A stretch of 64,000 nucleotides of DNA. Source: Thauera terpenica 58Eu. Its GTDB lineage: Bacteria > Pseudomonadota > Gammaproteobacteria > Burkholderiales > Rhodocyclaceae. Under the pieces are notes generated by a model. That model worked only from the letters and a program-made list of their open reading frames with translations, was not told the origin of the DNA and ran no database searches. Location: the NCBI RefSeq assembly GCF_000443165.1, contig NZ_ATJV01000001.1, positions 293,413 to 357,412 of the forward strand, in the 5' to 3' direction. Below, piece after piece: positions 44,641 to 52,339 of the stretch; the first letter of the stretch is position 1, and each line of letters begins with the position of its first letter. The translations under genes were made by a program, and so were the position numbers.

Positions 44641-46017
44641 GTGCTGCGTCCGACCACCCTTTTGCTGCGCACCTCGACCCTGCTGCTGGCGGTGGTGCTC
44701 GTGCTCGGGTTCGTGCTCGGGTTGGCGTGGCTGCTCACTGCACAGCGCCACGCCGAGACCAACCAGCAGGCACTGCAGACCTTGCAGCAACAGACCCTCC
44801 GCCTGGCCCACCTGGACACCTTGCTGGTGCGCCTGCTCGACGCCGAATCCAGCGTGCGTGGCTTCATGATCACCAATAACCCGGTCTATCTGGGGTCGTA
44901 TCAGAATGGTGGCAGCGAAGTCGAGAGAACACTCGCCGAACTCAGGAGCGACCGCTGGTCGGACGGTACTCAACGCGCCAGCTTCGAACAGCTCGCGCAA
45001 TTGGTCGAAGGGCGCTGGAAACTGCTCACCGCCAACATCGAACGTGGCGCAGTGTCGCCCACCGATGGCGCCAGCGGTGGCATTGGCAAGCAGATGACGG
45101 ACGACATCCGCCGCCTCGTCGATCGCCTGCGCGCCGAGACCGAAGCGGAGATGAATGCCACCCTGTTCGCGTCTTTCGGGCGCTTTGCCGAAGCGCGCAA
45201 GACGACGAACGTGATGGGCATGGGTGTGCTCGTGCTGCTGTTGACAGTCGTCGTCCTGCTCTATCGCCAGGAGGGCCTGCGCAACCGGCTGGCGACCGTG
45301 CTGCGATCCGAAAACCGGCGCCTGCAGGAGGAGGTCGACGCGCGTACGGAAGAGCTGCGCAATCTGGCCAGCTATCTGACCGAGGCGCGCGAAGCCGAGC
45401 AGGCCCGCGTCGCGCGCGAACTCCACGACGAACTTGGCGCCCTGTTGACTGCAGTAAAGCTGGATGCGGGCTGGATCGCGCGCAAGCTGCCGGCGGATGA
45501 GCAGGACTCCGCTGCGTCGCTACGGCGACGCTTCGACCACCTGCTCGACACCTTGAACGAGGTGATCACGATCAAGCGCCGTGTGGTGGCCGACCTGCGC
45601 CCGCCGCTGCTGTCGGACCTTGGTCTGGTCGAGGCCTTGCGTTCGCTCACACAGTCGTGGAGGAGTGGGGACGACGAGTGGCAGATCGAGCTCACCTTGC
45701 CCGAAGCGCTACCCGAACTGCCCGCCGCGACTTCGCTCGCGCTCTATCGCATCGCGCAGGAGGCTCTGACCAATGCGCGCCGCCACGCCAGCGCTGATCA
45801 TGTCAGGCTGAACCTCGAAATGGATGAGGGACAGCTCGTGCTGCGCATTGAAGATGATGGCAGCGGGTTTGACAGCTCAGCCCGGGAACTGAACCGTCAC
45901 GGACTGGCGGGCATTGCGCACCGTATCCAGATGCTGGGTGGCCAGCTCACGATCGACAGCAAACCGGGACAGGGCACCTGCATCGAAGCCCGCGTTCCGA
46001 TCGCGCCGGAGGCCTGA
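44641..46017 (+). CDS. CHASE3-like sensor histidine kinase (NarX/HPK7 type)
   Basis: A 458-residue inner-membrane kinase. It has a membrane segment at residues 10-35 and a CHASE3-like periplasmic helical domain (LLDAESSVRGFMITNNPVYL) to about residue 185. A second membrane segment, a coiled coil, a HisKA_3 dimerisation domain with phospho-acceptor ARVARELHDELGALLTAVKLD, and an HATPase_c domain (YRIAQEALTNARRHA, DDGSGFD, GLAGIAHRIQMLGG) follow. GTG at 44641 has GGAGAG eight bases upstream and is preferred over longer in-frame options. It converges on two response-regulator genes, the first a NarL-type that is the natural partner for this kinase class. Confidence 0.9.
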   Translation: MLRPTTLLLRTSTLLLAVVLVLGFVLGLAWLLTAQRHAETNQQALQTLQQQTLRLAHLDTLLVRLLDAESSVRGFMITNNPVYLGSYQNGGSEVERTLAELRSDRWSDGTQRASFEQLAQLVEGRWKLLTANIERGAVSPTDGASGGIGKQMTDDIRRLVDRLRAETEAEMNATLFASFGRFAEARKTTNVMGMGVLVLLLTVVVLLYRQEGLRNRLATVLRSENRRLQEEVDARTEELRNLASYLTEAREAEQARVARELHDELGALLTAVKLDAGWIARKLPADEQDSAASLRRRFDHLLDTLNEVITIKRRVVADLRPPLLSDLGLVEALRSLTQSWRSGDDEWQIELTLPEALPELPAATSLALYRIAQEALTNARRHASADHVRLNLEMDEGQLVLRIEDDGSGFDSSARELNRHGLAGIAHRIQMLGGQLTIDSKPGQGTCIEARVPIAPEA

Positions 46018-46050
46018 GCTGGCGCAACTCAGCCAGCCAGCAAGCGCGAC

Positions 46051-46449
46051 TCAGTGCCTGGCGACCGCGGCCTGAATGAAGTCCAGAAGATCGTCGAGCT
46101 GAAAGGACTTGTCGAAGAAGTGCTCGGCGCCCAGGGCGGTGCAGCGCGCCCGAACCGTGCTGTGACCGTGGTTCGAGAACACTACCGCACGCGGCCGGCC
46201 AAAGCGCTCGGGCTCGGCCTTGAGCCGGCTCAGCACGCCCAGGCCACTGCCTGCACGCAGCTCAAGGTCCACGATGGCGAGATCGGCCTGATGCTGCTCG
46301 AGCTGACTGAGCGCGCCTTGCTCGTCGGCGGCATCGGCAACAACTTCGACCCCTTCGAGCTCATCGAGCATTTCCCTGAGCATTGCGCACAGGAGGGGCG
46401 AGTCTTCGATGAGTACGATGCGAAAGCGACCGCGGTCTGTATCAGGCAT
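46051..46449 (-). CDS. Stand-alone receiver-domain response regulator
   Basis: A 132-residue CheY-like protein with no output domain. The receiver keeps the acidic pair (LIEDSP), the phospho-acceptor aspartate (LAIVDLEL), a serine in the switch position (VVFSNHG) and the lysine (FFDKSF). Such proteins relay phosphate or bind partners. ATG at 46449 is preferred to a TTG seven codons upstream; AGGTG lies nine bases before it. It starts 17 bases after the NarL-type regulator stop, so the two are co-transcribed and face the kinase gene. Confidence 0.88.
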   Translation of the reverse strand: MPDTDRGRFRIVLIEDSPLLCAMLREMLDELEGVEVVADAADEQGALSQLEQHQADLAIVDLELRAGSGLGVLSRLKAEPERFGRPRAVVFSNHGHSTVRARCTALGAEHFFDKSFQLDDLLDFIQAAVARH

Positions 46450-46466
46450 GGACTTGCACCTTGCAT

Positions 46467-47102
46467 TCAATCGAGGATGAGGCCGTGGCGCAGGGCATAG
46501 GTGGCGAGTTCGGCGTTGCTGGCCACACCGAGTTTTTCCAGCAGACGGGAGCGATAGGTGCTGACCGTCTTCACACTGAGATTGAGCACGAGCGCAATGT
46601 CCGACACTGACTCGCCCTTGGCCAGACGCAGGAAGACCTGCAGTTCGCGATCGGAAAGCTTCTCGTGCAGCGCACCGGGCACGCCATCGCTGAGCTGCCG
46701 GGCCATGAGCTCGGCCGTGCGCGGCGACAGGTAGCGCCGACCTTGCGCCACGGTGCGGATGGCATTGACCAGCTCATCACGCGAACAATCCTTGCAGATG
46801 TAGCCATCGGCGCCATTGCGGATCATTGCCAGCGCATAGCGCTCTTCGGGAAACCCGGACAACACCAGGATGCGCAGTTTGGCGTAGCGCTGGCGCGCGA
46901 CGCGCAGCACATCCACCCCACTTTGGCCTGGCAGTGACAGATCGAGCAGCAAGACGTCGGTCTCGTGCTCGCGCAAGCCTTGCAAGGCTTCTTCGCCGCT
47001 TGCCGCCTCGAACGGGAAGACGAAACCCAGCTCGTCGGCGAGCATCTCGCGAAAGCCTGCGCGCACGATCTGGTGGTCATCGACGATGGCGATACGCAGC
47101 AT
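46467..47102 (-). CDS. NarL/FixJ-family response regulator
   Basis: A 211-residue DNA-binding response regulator. The receiver has IAIVDDHQIVRAGF, the acceptor in LLLDLSLPGQSG, the switch residue in LVLSGFPEE, and the lysine in YICKDCS. Residues about 145-205 are a LuxR-type helix-turn-helix (LSDRELQVFLRLAKGESVSD, then LNLSVKTVSTYRSRLLEKL). ATG at 47102 is chosen over a TTG three codons earlier. It is the likely target of the convergent CHASE3-like kinase, whose HisKA_3 type normally pairs with NarL regulators. Confidence 0.92.
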   Translation of the reverse strand: MLRIAIVDDHQIVRAGFREMLADELGFVFPFEAASGEEALQGLREHETDVLLLDLSLPGQSGVDVLRVARQRYAKLRILVLSGFPEERYALAMIRNGADGYICKDCSRDELVNAIRTVAQGRRYLSPRTAELMARQLSDGVPGALHEKLSDRELQVFLRLAKGESVSDIALVLNLSVKTVSTYRSRLLEKLGVASNAELATYALRHGLILD

Positions 47103-47229
47103 GTCATGCAATCCGGTAGTTGATCATGGGCCAGAAGAATAGCCGACGCACCGCTTCCATCACCGGTCGTCGGCTGGCGCTTGTTCCAGTCCATCAGCCC
47201 CTCGACGGGACTCAGGCGCGGGCAGCGCG

Positions 47230-47394
47230 TCATCGACCCCTGGAGGCGTTGATGAGGAAGCTTGCGACGGCCATCACCAGGAAGACGACGAAGAGGATCT
47301 TGGCGATACCTGCCGCACCTGCGGCGATGCCGCCGAAGCCAAACACGGCTGCGATGAGGGCGATGACGAAAAAAATGACGGCGTAGTGCAACAT
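47230..47394 (-). CDS. DUF1328 small membrane protein (YtjA-like)
   Basis: A 54-residue protein with two membrane segments ([20 protein letters not shown] and [20 protein letters not shown]), the standard DUF1328 form. AAGGAGG lies before the ATG. Such proteins are commonly induced by stress and sit beside csbD-like and BON genes, as here. Molecular function unknown. It is downstream of the csbD gene by 74 bases on the same strand. Confidence 0.87.
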   Translation of the reverse strand: MLHYAVIFFVIALIAAVFGFGGIAAGAAGIAKILFVVFLVMAVASFLINASRGR

Positions 47395-47468
47395 GGTGTC
47401 CTCCTTGATCGGGAAAGCGCGGCGGCGCAGGGTCGCGAAGATCTCCGCGCGGCGCCGCGAGCGCTGAT

Positions 47469-47666
47469 TTACAGACGGCTCTCCCAATCCTTCACCTGCT
47501 TTTCAGCTTCCTCGCGGGTGACGCCGTAACGCTCCTGGATACGGCCCGCCAGTTCGGTGCTGCGTCCGGCGATGACGTCGTAGTCGTCATCGGTGAGCTT
47601 GCCCCATTGCTGCTGGACCTTGCCCTTGAGCTGCTTCCAGTTGCCTTCGATGGTGTCCTTGTTCAT
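47469..47666 (-). CDS. CsbD family stress protein
   Basis: A 65-residue, highly charged protein of the CsbD family: [20 protein letters not shown] at the start, then [20 protein letters not shown] and a closing [17 protein letters not shown]. CsbD-like proteins are abundant general-stress proteins of unclear function. AGGAG precedes the ATG at 47666; the frame extends further upstream but has no supported start. It is likely co-transcribed with the DUF1328 gene. Confidence 0.9.
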   Translation of the reverse strand: MNKDTIEGNWKQLKGKVQQQWGKLTDDDYDVIAGRSTELAGRIQERYGVTREEAEKQVKDWESRL

Positions 47667-47769
47667 AGCCGTTCTCCTTGAGGGTGAAAGTGCAGCCTGA
47701 TGTCTGCTGCGAAGTGCTTGTGCATCCGACTCACAGCTGCACTTTAGGCGCAGACCTCTTTCCACCCCA

Positions 47770-48525
47770 TCAGCCCGCGCCTAAACCGGCGTCGGACGAT
47801 TCCGACAAGGCCGGAATGCCGAGCGCAGCGGGCAGCGCCAGCGTGCCCAGCGCTGTCGCGTGAGCGGAGTCGGATTCGAAGCGCGCGCCGAATATGCGGC
47901 ACAGCGCCGCCACCCCGGACGGCGTGAGGCGATCGCGTGCGGTCTCGATATCCGCATGCGGAACGTCCGCATGCGGTCCGCCCTCCGCCGCCTTATCCGC
48001 TTCGAAATGCCAGCTCAGCCGCGCGCCGCCTGCATTCGCTGTGCATTCGACGACAAGTGTCGAAGCGCGAGGAGCGTGGTCCAGGGCAAGAAAGAAGCCG
48101 GCATGCAGCAGCAGGCGCAGAGCTTGCGCGGGATAGGACAGCGACTGCGGAGCACCTGAATCACGAAGCTCGAGACCTATGCCACGCGCGGAAAAAAACA
48201 GGTTGAAGGTGGCCATCGCCGCCGCCAGCGCGCCGTCGAGCGCGACCGGGGTGTCATCGCTCTGCTCCAGCCACCCGCACGCTTCGACTTGCGTCTTGCG
48301 CACCGCATCAAGCGCGGCGATCACCTCGTCCACCATCGCCTGCAGGCGCTCACGCGCGAGGGTCGCGGCGCCCAGCTGGCGGCGCAGCATCTGCAGGCGC
48401 AGGGAAGGGATCAGCAGCGCGCCTGCCAGATCGTGTCGCAGCGGCGAGGCCATGCGACGCATCACGGCCAGCAGGGTCGCGTTCGCCGCGGCGCGTTCAT
48501 GCTCGCCTGTCTGGGCCTGCTTCAT
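47770..48525 (-). CDS. Histidine phosphotransferase / degenerate kinase-like protein (ChpT-like candidate)
   Basis: A 251-residue cytoplasmic protein I do not recognise as a named family. Residues 22-75 look like a histidine-kinase dimerisation hairpin with a candidate phospho-acceptor in MASPLRHDLAGALLIPSLRL. The rest resembles an ATPase fold (ALRLLLHAGFFLALDHAPRA, then ARLSWHFEAD) but lacks the N, G1 and G2 boxes. That is the architecture of ChpT-like phosphotransferases, which pass phosphate without binding ATP. Its ATG overlaps the stop of a receiver-domain gene by four bases, which supports a relay pair. Inference, not proof. Confidence 0.5.
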   Translation of the reverse strand: MKQAQTGEHERAAANATLLAVMRRMASPLRHDLAGALLIPSLRLQMLRRQLGAATLARERLQAMVDEVIAALDAVRKTQVEACGWLEQSDDTPVALDGALAAAMATFNLFFSARGIGLELRDSGAPQSLSYPAQALRLLLHAGFFLALDHAPRASTLVVECTANAGGARLSWHFEADKAAEGGPHADVPHADIETARDRLTPSGVAALCRIFGARFESDSAHATALGTLALPAALGIPALSESSDAGLGAG

Positions 48526-48911
48526 GCCGAGCGCCGCTCACTCTCGGTGCTTGCATCGAGCACGGCCTGGAGACCACGGATACCGAAAGGCTTGGGCAGC
48601 ACATCATCGAAACCGGCGGCGAGCATGTAGGCGCGGTCTTCGGCGCCACAATGGCCGGTGAGGGCAACAAGCCGAATGCTGCGGCCTTCGTCCTGGGTGC
48701 GTATCCAGCGCGCAAGCTCGCAGCCGTTGAGTTCAGGCATCGAGATGTCGAGCACGGCCAGCTGTGGCCACTCGAGCGCGATCAGGGAGCGCGCCTGCAG
48801 GCCGTCGTAGCAGGTGCGAACCTCGAACCCGAAAGAAGTGATGAGCTCCGACAACAAGTCTGCGATCTCGCGGTTGTCGTCCGCAACCACCACGCGTCTG
48901 GCGTAAGTCAA
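48522..48911 (-). CDS. Receiver-domain response regulator paired with the ChpT-like protein
   Basis: A 129-residue stand-alone receiver: VVVADDNREIADLL, acceptor aspartate in LAVLDISMPELNG, switch threonine in LVALTGHCG and lysine in VLPKPFG. The start is a TTG, supported by AGGGGGG about six bases upstream; no ATG gives a complete receiver. It is coupled by overlap to the downstream phosphotransferase-like gene. No output domain is present, so it is an intermediate or protein-binding regulator. Confidence 0.85.
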   Translation of the reverse strand: MTYARRVVVADDNREIADLLSELITSFGFEVRTCYDGLQARSLIALEWPQLAVLDISMPELNGCELARWIRTQDEGRSIRLVALTGHCGAEDRAYMLAAGFDDVLPKPFGIRGLQAVLDASTESERRSA

Positions 48912-49230
48912 CGAGCGCCCCCCTTTTCAGTCGCCCGCGACAAGCCCCAGGGCTCGCCACGAGGCGGGTTGTGAGCAGCGGCGATCCGCGCGCAGGCGTT
49001 GATGCGCAGGACGCAGAGCCGATCCCATCAACGTGCCGTTTTACATCATCCCTAGTAAGCGGGCGGGAGCTGAATTGTATCTTGTTCGCATTCCGCCAAG
49101 CGCGCAGGCGGCTGGGCAGCCAAGGAATTCGCGCATGAAAAGCGGCGAAGTGAGGCGCACCCTCCCAGCACGAGCCTTATTGCGCGCTATAATGCAAGGC
49201 TTTGTTTTATCTGATAATCAGGATTAATAC
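48912..49230. other. Intergenic region with candidate promoter of the ABC-F gene
   Basis: A 319-base gap between divergent genes, with no supported ORF. TATAAT at 49188-49193 on the plus strand is a good -10 box, 38 bases before the GTG start, but no clear -35 is seen at the usual spacing. The left end carries the G-rich ribosome binding site of the receiver gene on the minus strand. Confidence 0.5.
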
Positions 49231-50868
49231 GTGCTCGTCGCAGCCAACATCACCATGCAGTTCGGGGCCAAGCCCCTGTTCGACAATGTCTCCGTCAAGT
49301 TCGGTGACGGCAACCGCTACGGCCTCATCGGCGCCAATGGCGCCGGCAAGTCGACCTTCATGAAGATCCTGTGCGGGGCGCTCGAGCCGACTGCTGGCAA
49401 CGTCTCCAAGGACCCCCACGAGCGCATGGCTTACCTGCGCCAGGACCAGTTCGCCTACGAAGACCAGCGCGTGCTCGACGTGGTGATGATGGGCCACGAG
49501 GAAATGTGGGCCTGCATGCAGGAGAAGGACGCGATCTACGCGAACCCTGAAGCCACCGAAGACGACTACATGCACGCCGCCGAGCTCGAGGGCCGCTTCG
49601 CTGAGTACGATGGCTACACCGCCGAGTCGCGCGCGGGCGAGCTGCTGCTGGGGGTGGGCATTCCCACCGCACTGCACAACGGCCCCATGAGCGACATCGC
49701 CCCGGGCTGGAAGCTGCGCGTGCTGCTCACCCAGGCCTTGTTCGCCAACCCCGACATCCTGCTGCTGGACGAGCCCACCAACAACCTCGACATCAACACC
49801 ATCCGCTGGCTCGAGGACGTGCTCAACAACCGTGACTGCACGATGGTCATCATCTCCCACGACCGCCACTTCCTGAACCAGGTGTGCACCCACATGGCGG
49901 ATCTGGACTACGGCACGATCACGATCTACCCGGGCACCTACGACGACTACATGGAAGCGTCGACCATGGCGCGCGAGCGTCAGTCGTCCGCCAACGCCCG
50001 CGCCAAGGACAAGATCCAGGACTTGCAAGCCTTCGTGCGTCGCTTCTCGGCCAACAAGTCCAAGGCCAAACAGGCCACCAGCCGCATGAAGCTGATCGAC
50101 AAGCTCAAGCCCGAGGACATCAAGCCCTCCAGCCGCCAGTACCCGTGGATCCGCTTCGACTACGACGAGAAGGACAAGCTGCACCGCCTGGCCTGCCAGG
50201 TCGACAACATCAGCTTCGCCTACGCTGGCATGGACAAGCCGCTGATCAAGGGCTTCTCGATTGCGATCGAAGCCGGCGAGAAGGTGGCGATCATCGGCGA
50301 GAACGGCGTCGGCAAGACCACCCTGCTCAAGCTGCTGCTGGGCACCGAACTCGGTGGCCTCGAACCGCAGAAGGGCGAGGTGAAGTGGGCGGAGAAGGCC
50401 AGGCTGGGCTATTACGCTCAGGACCACTCGGCCGACTTCGCCGAGGACATCAACCTGACTGACTGGATCGCGCCCTATTCCCGCATCACTGCGGCCGCCA
50501 CCGGCGAGGACAATGAAACGCTGCTGCGCGGCACCCTGGGCCGCCTGCTGTTCTCTGGCGACGAAGTAAGGAAGTCGGTGAAGGTGATCTCCGGCGGCGA
50601 GCAGGGCCGCATGCTGTTTGGCAAGCTGATGCTGTCGCGCCCCAATGTGCTGCTGATGGATGAGCCGACCAATCACCTCGACATGGAATCCATCGAATCA
50701 CTCAACACCGGTCTTGATAAGTTCAGCGGCACACTGATCTTCATCTCGCACGACCGTGAGTTTGTATCTTCGCTCGCCACACGCATCATCGAGCTCAAGC
50801 TCGATGGTCAGATCATCGACTACCGCGGCACCTACGATGAATACCTCTCGAGCCAGGGACTGGATTGA
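49231..50868 (+). CDS. ybiT: ABC-F family ATPase, YbiT type
   Basis: A 545-residue soluble protein with two ABC domains joined by a charged linker. ABC-F proteins of this kind act on the ribosome as translation factors, not as transporters. Domain 1 has Walker [10 protein letters not shown] and Walker [12 protein letters not shown], with the unusual signature [10 protein letters not shown] typical of YbiT. Domain 2 has [24 protein letters not shown] and [14 protein letters not shown]. The start is GTG with AGGA eight bases upstream. It is monocistronic and ends at an intrinsic terminator. Confidence 0.93.
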   Translation: MLVAANITMQFGAKPLFDNVSVKFGDGNRYGLIGANGAGKSTFMKILCGALEPTAGNVSKDPHERMAYLRQDQFAYEDQRVLDVVMMGHEEMWACMQEKDAIYANPEATEDDYMHAAELEGRFAEYDGYTAESRAGELLLGVGIPTALHNGPMSDIAPGWKLRVLLTQALFANPDILLLDEPTNNLDINTIRWLEDVLNNRDCTMVIISHDRHFLNQVCTHMADLDYGTITIYPGTYDDYMEASTMARERQSSANARAKDKIQDLQAFVRRFSANKSKAKQATSRMKLIDKLKPEDIKPSSRQYPWIRFDYDEKDKLHRLACQVDNISFAYAGMDKPLIKGFSIAIEAGEKVAIIGENGVGKTTLLKLLLGTELGGLEPQKGEVKWAEKARLGYYAQDHSADFAEDINLTDWIAPYSRITAAATGEDNETLLRGTLGRLLFSGDEVRKSVKVISGGEQGRMLFGKLMLSRPNVLLMDEPTNHLDMESIESLNTGLDKFSGTLIFISHDREFVSSLATRIIELKLDGQIIDYRGTYDEYLSSQGLD

Positions 50869-50902
50869 TTGACGCGGCCCGAGGCCGCGAGCTGAAAAAG
50901 AG

Positions 50903-50940
50903 CGGTGAGTCGCATCAATGCGAACTCACCGTATTTTTTT
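50903..50940 (+). terminator. Intrinsic terminator of the ABC-F gene
   Basis: The stem CGGTGAGT / ACTCACCG encloses a second CGCAT / ATGCG pairing and is followed by TA and seven T. A shorter GC hairpin (CGCGGCC/GGCCGCG, 50873-50889) precedes it. Confidence 0.87.
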
Positions 50941-51046
50941 GTAATTGAACAGCGCTTGTCTGGCCTTTCACGATAAGCAGAAATGTTATGCTTTTACCCG
51001 CTCCTTTAACGAGTTCTATTTTATTAACCGCTCAAGAGATAACACA

Positions 51047-51322
51047 ATGACCACACTTCAAGAACTCCTCGCACAAAAAGAAGCTCTGGAACAGCAGATC
51101 TCGCAGATCAAGAAGCTTCAGCGTGAAGATGCACTGCGCGAGGCGCGCGAACTCGTCGAAACCTACGAACTCACCACTGACGAACTCTTCGGCAAGCGCA
51201 AAGCGGCCGGCCAACCCGCGGCGGCGAAATATCGCAATCCCGAGAGCGGCGAAACCTGGAGCGGTCGTGGGCGCACGCCGCGCTGGCTCGATGGCAAGAA
51301 CCGCGACGACTTCGCGATCTGA
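51047..51322 (+). CDS. H-NS family nucleoid-associated protein
   Basis: A 91-residue short H-NS-like protein. The N-terminal half is a dimerising coiled coil (LQELLAQKEALEQQISQIKK). The C-terminal domain carries the DNA-binding core KYRNPESGETWSGRGRTPRW followed by LDGKNRDDFAI, the betaproteobacterial form of the TWTGRGRxP motif. H-NS proteins silence AT-rich genes. ATG at 51047 is preferred; a longer frame from 50945 lies in the AT-rich leader. No partner genes are attached. The 228 bases after it, to 51550, contain nothing I can name. Confidence 0.9.
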   Translation: MTTLQELLAQKEALEQQISQIKKLQREDALREARELVETYELTTDELFGKRKAAGQPAAAKYRNPESGETWSGRGRTPRWLDGKNRDDFAI

Positions 51323-51550
51323 AGGCATCGGGATTAGTCGAGCGTATTCGCCAGAGCGTCATGCTCAGTCGCCTGAAACCATGAACAAGCTTTAATCCAA
51401 CGGGCATCGATGATACTGAAGCCTCATTGCGCTCCCGGCCCTGGTGACGCGAGGCTTTCAGCTATTGCCTTCAGGCCAACGGCATTAACTCTGGTGTGTG
51501 CGCTCGCCCCAAGGACCCAAGCCGATGCCACCGAAGCAAAGACTTGAGAC

Positions 51551-52330
51551 TCAGGCCCAGACTTCCTTCAGCGTCGTATCCGGCTTGAAATGATGGGCGA
51601 TCTGCGCCTGCAGCAACTCTGCAGTGGCGAGCGCGTCGGTCAATGCGTGGTGCGCTCGGTAGCGCGGCAAATGGTAGCGCGCGCGGCTATCGGCAAGACG
51701 GATCGACAAGGGCGCAGCATTGCGGCCGAACAGGTTTGCAAAAAGGCCTGCAAACAAACCCGACTTATGCCTGCGGTGCAGGCGCGCCTCCAGCGCCATG
51801 GTGTCGATCACCGGGAATTCAATACCCTCGCCCAGGCGTGCCTTGAGCGCCGCATCAAGAAAAGCGCGTTCGATCGCGGCGCAATGCACGACCACGACGC
51901 AGCCGGCGAGCGCCGGCAGCAGTTCATCAAGGATGGCACCGAGATCCGGCGCGCCCTCGATCTGGGCATGGGTGATGGCGTGGAAGGTCACGGACTCGGC
52001 ATTGAGCACCCCGCGCGGGCGCACGATCCAGTGCCGCGAGGCGCTCGACTGGATGCGCGCGAGCGTCATCGGCACGATGCCTATGCTGACGATTTCATCC
52101 TGCTGCGGATCGAGCCCGGTGGTCTCGAAATCCATCGCCAGCAGCGGCACGTCGGCGAGTACGGTATCACCCGCCGGTACCCCCTGAGCGTAGAAGGCAC
52201 GCAGGCGCTCATCGACCGCGGTCGCGCCAAGCGCCTCAAAGCGCCGCGCCCAGTCCGCCACGGACGATGCGTCGGCTTTTACCGTTCGCCTCTGCGCGGC
52301 GTCGGAGCGCAGGGAGCCAAGATGCAGCAT
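51551..52330 (-). CDS. DEDDh 3'-5' exonuclease domain protein (DnaQ-like)
   Basis: A 259-residue protein with a DnaQ-type exonuclease domain from about residue 60. ExoI is LLAMDFETTGLDP (Asp, Glu), ExoII lies in VVVVHCAAIERAFLDAAL, and ExoIII is HHALTDALATAELL (His, Asp), so the DEDDh set is complete. The N-terminal 60 residues are a small helical region found in this subgroup. The ATG at 52330 follows GGAGG by five bases. The gene starts nine bases after the DUF294 gene, a recurring pair in proteobacteria. The substrate may be a nucleotide second messenger, short RNA or DNA; not known. Confidence 0.87.
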   Translation of the reverse strand: MLHLGSLRSDAAQRRTVKADASSVADWARRFEALGATAVDERLRAFYAQGVPAGDTVLADVPLLAMDFETTGLDPQQDEIVSIGIVPMTLARIQSSASRHWIVRPRGVLNAESVTFHAITHAQIEGAPDLGAILDELLPALAGCVVVVHCAAIERAFLDAALKARLGEGIEFPVIDTMALEARLHRRHKSGLFAGLFANLFGRNAAPLSIRLADSRARYHLPRYRAHHALTDALATAELLQAQIAHHFKPDTTLKEVWA

Positions 52331-52339
52331 CACGCCCTC

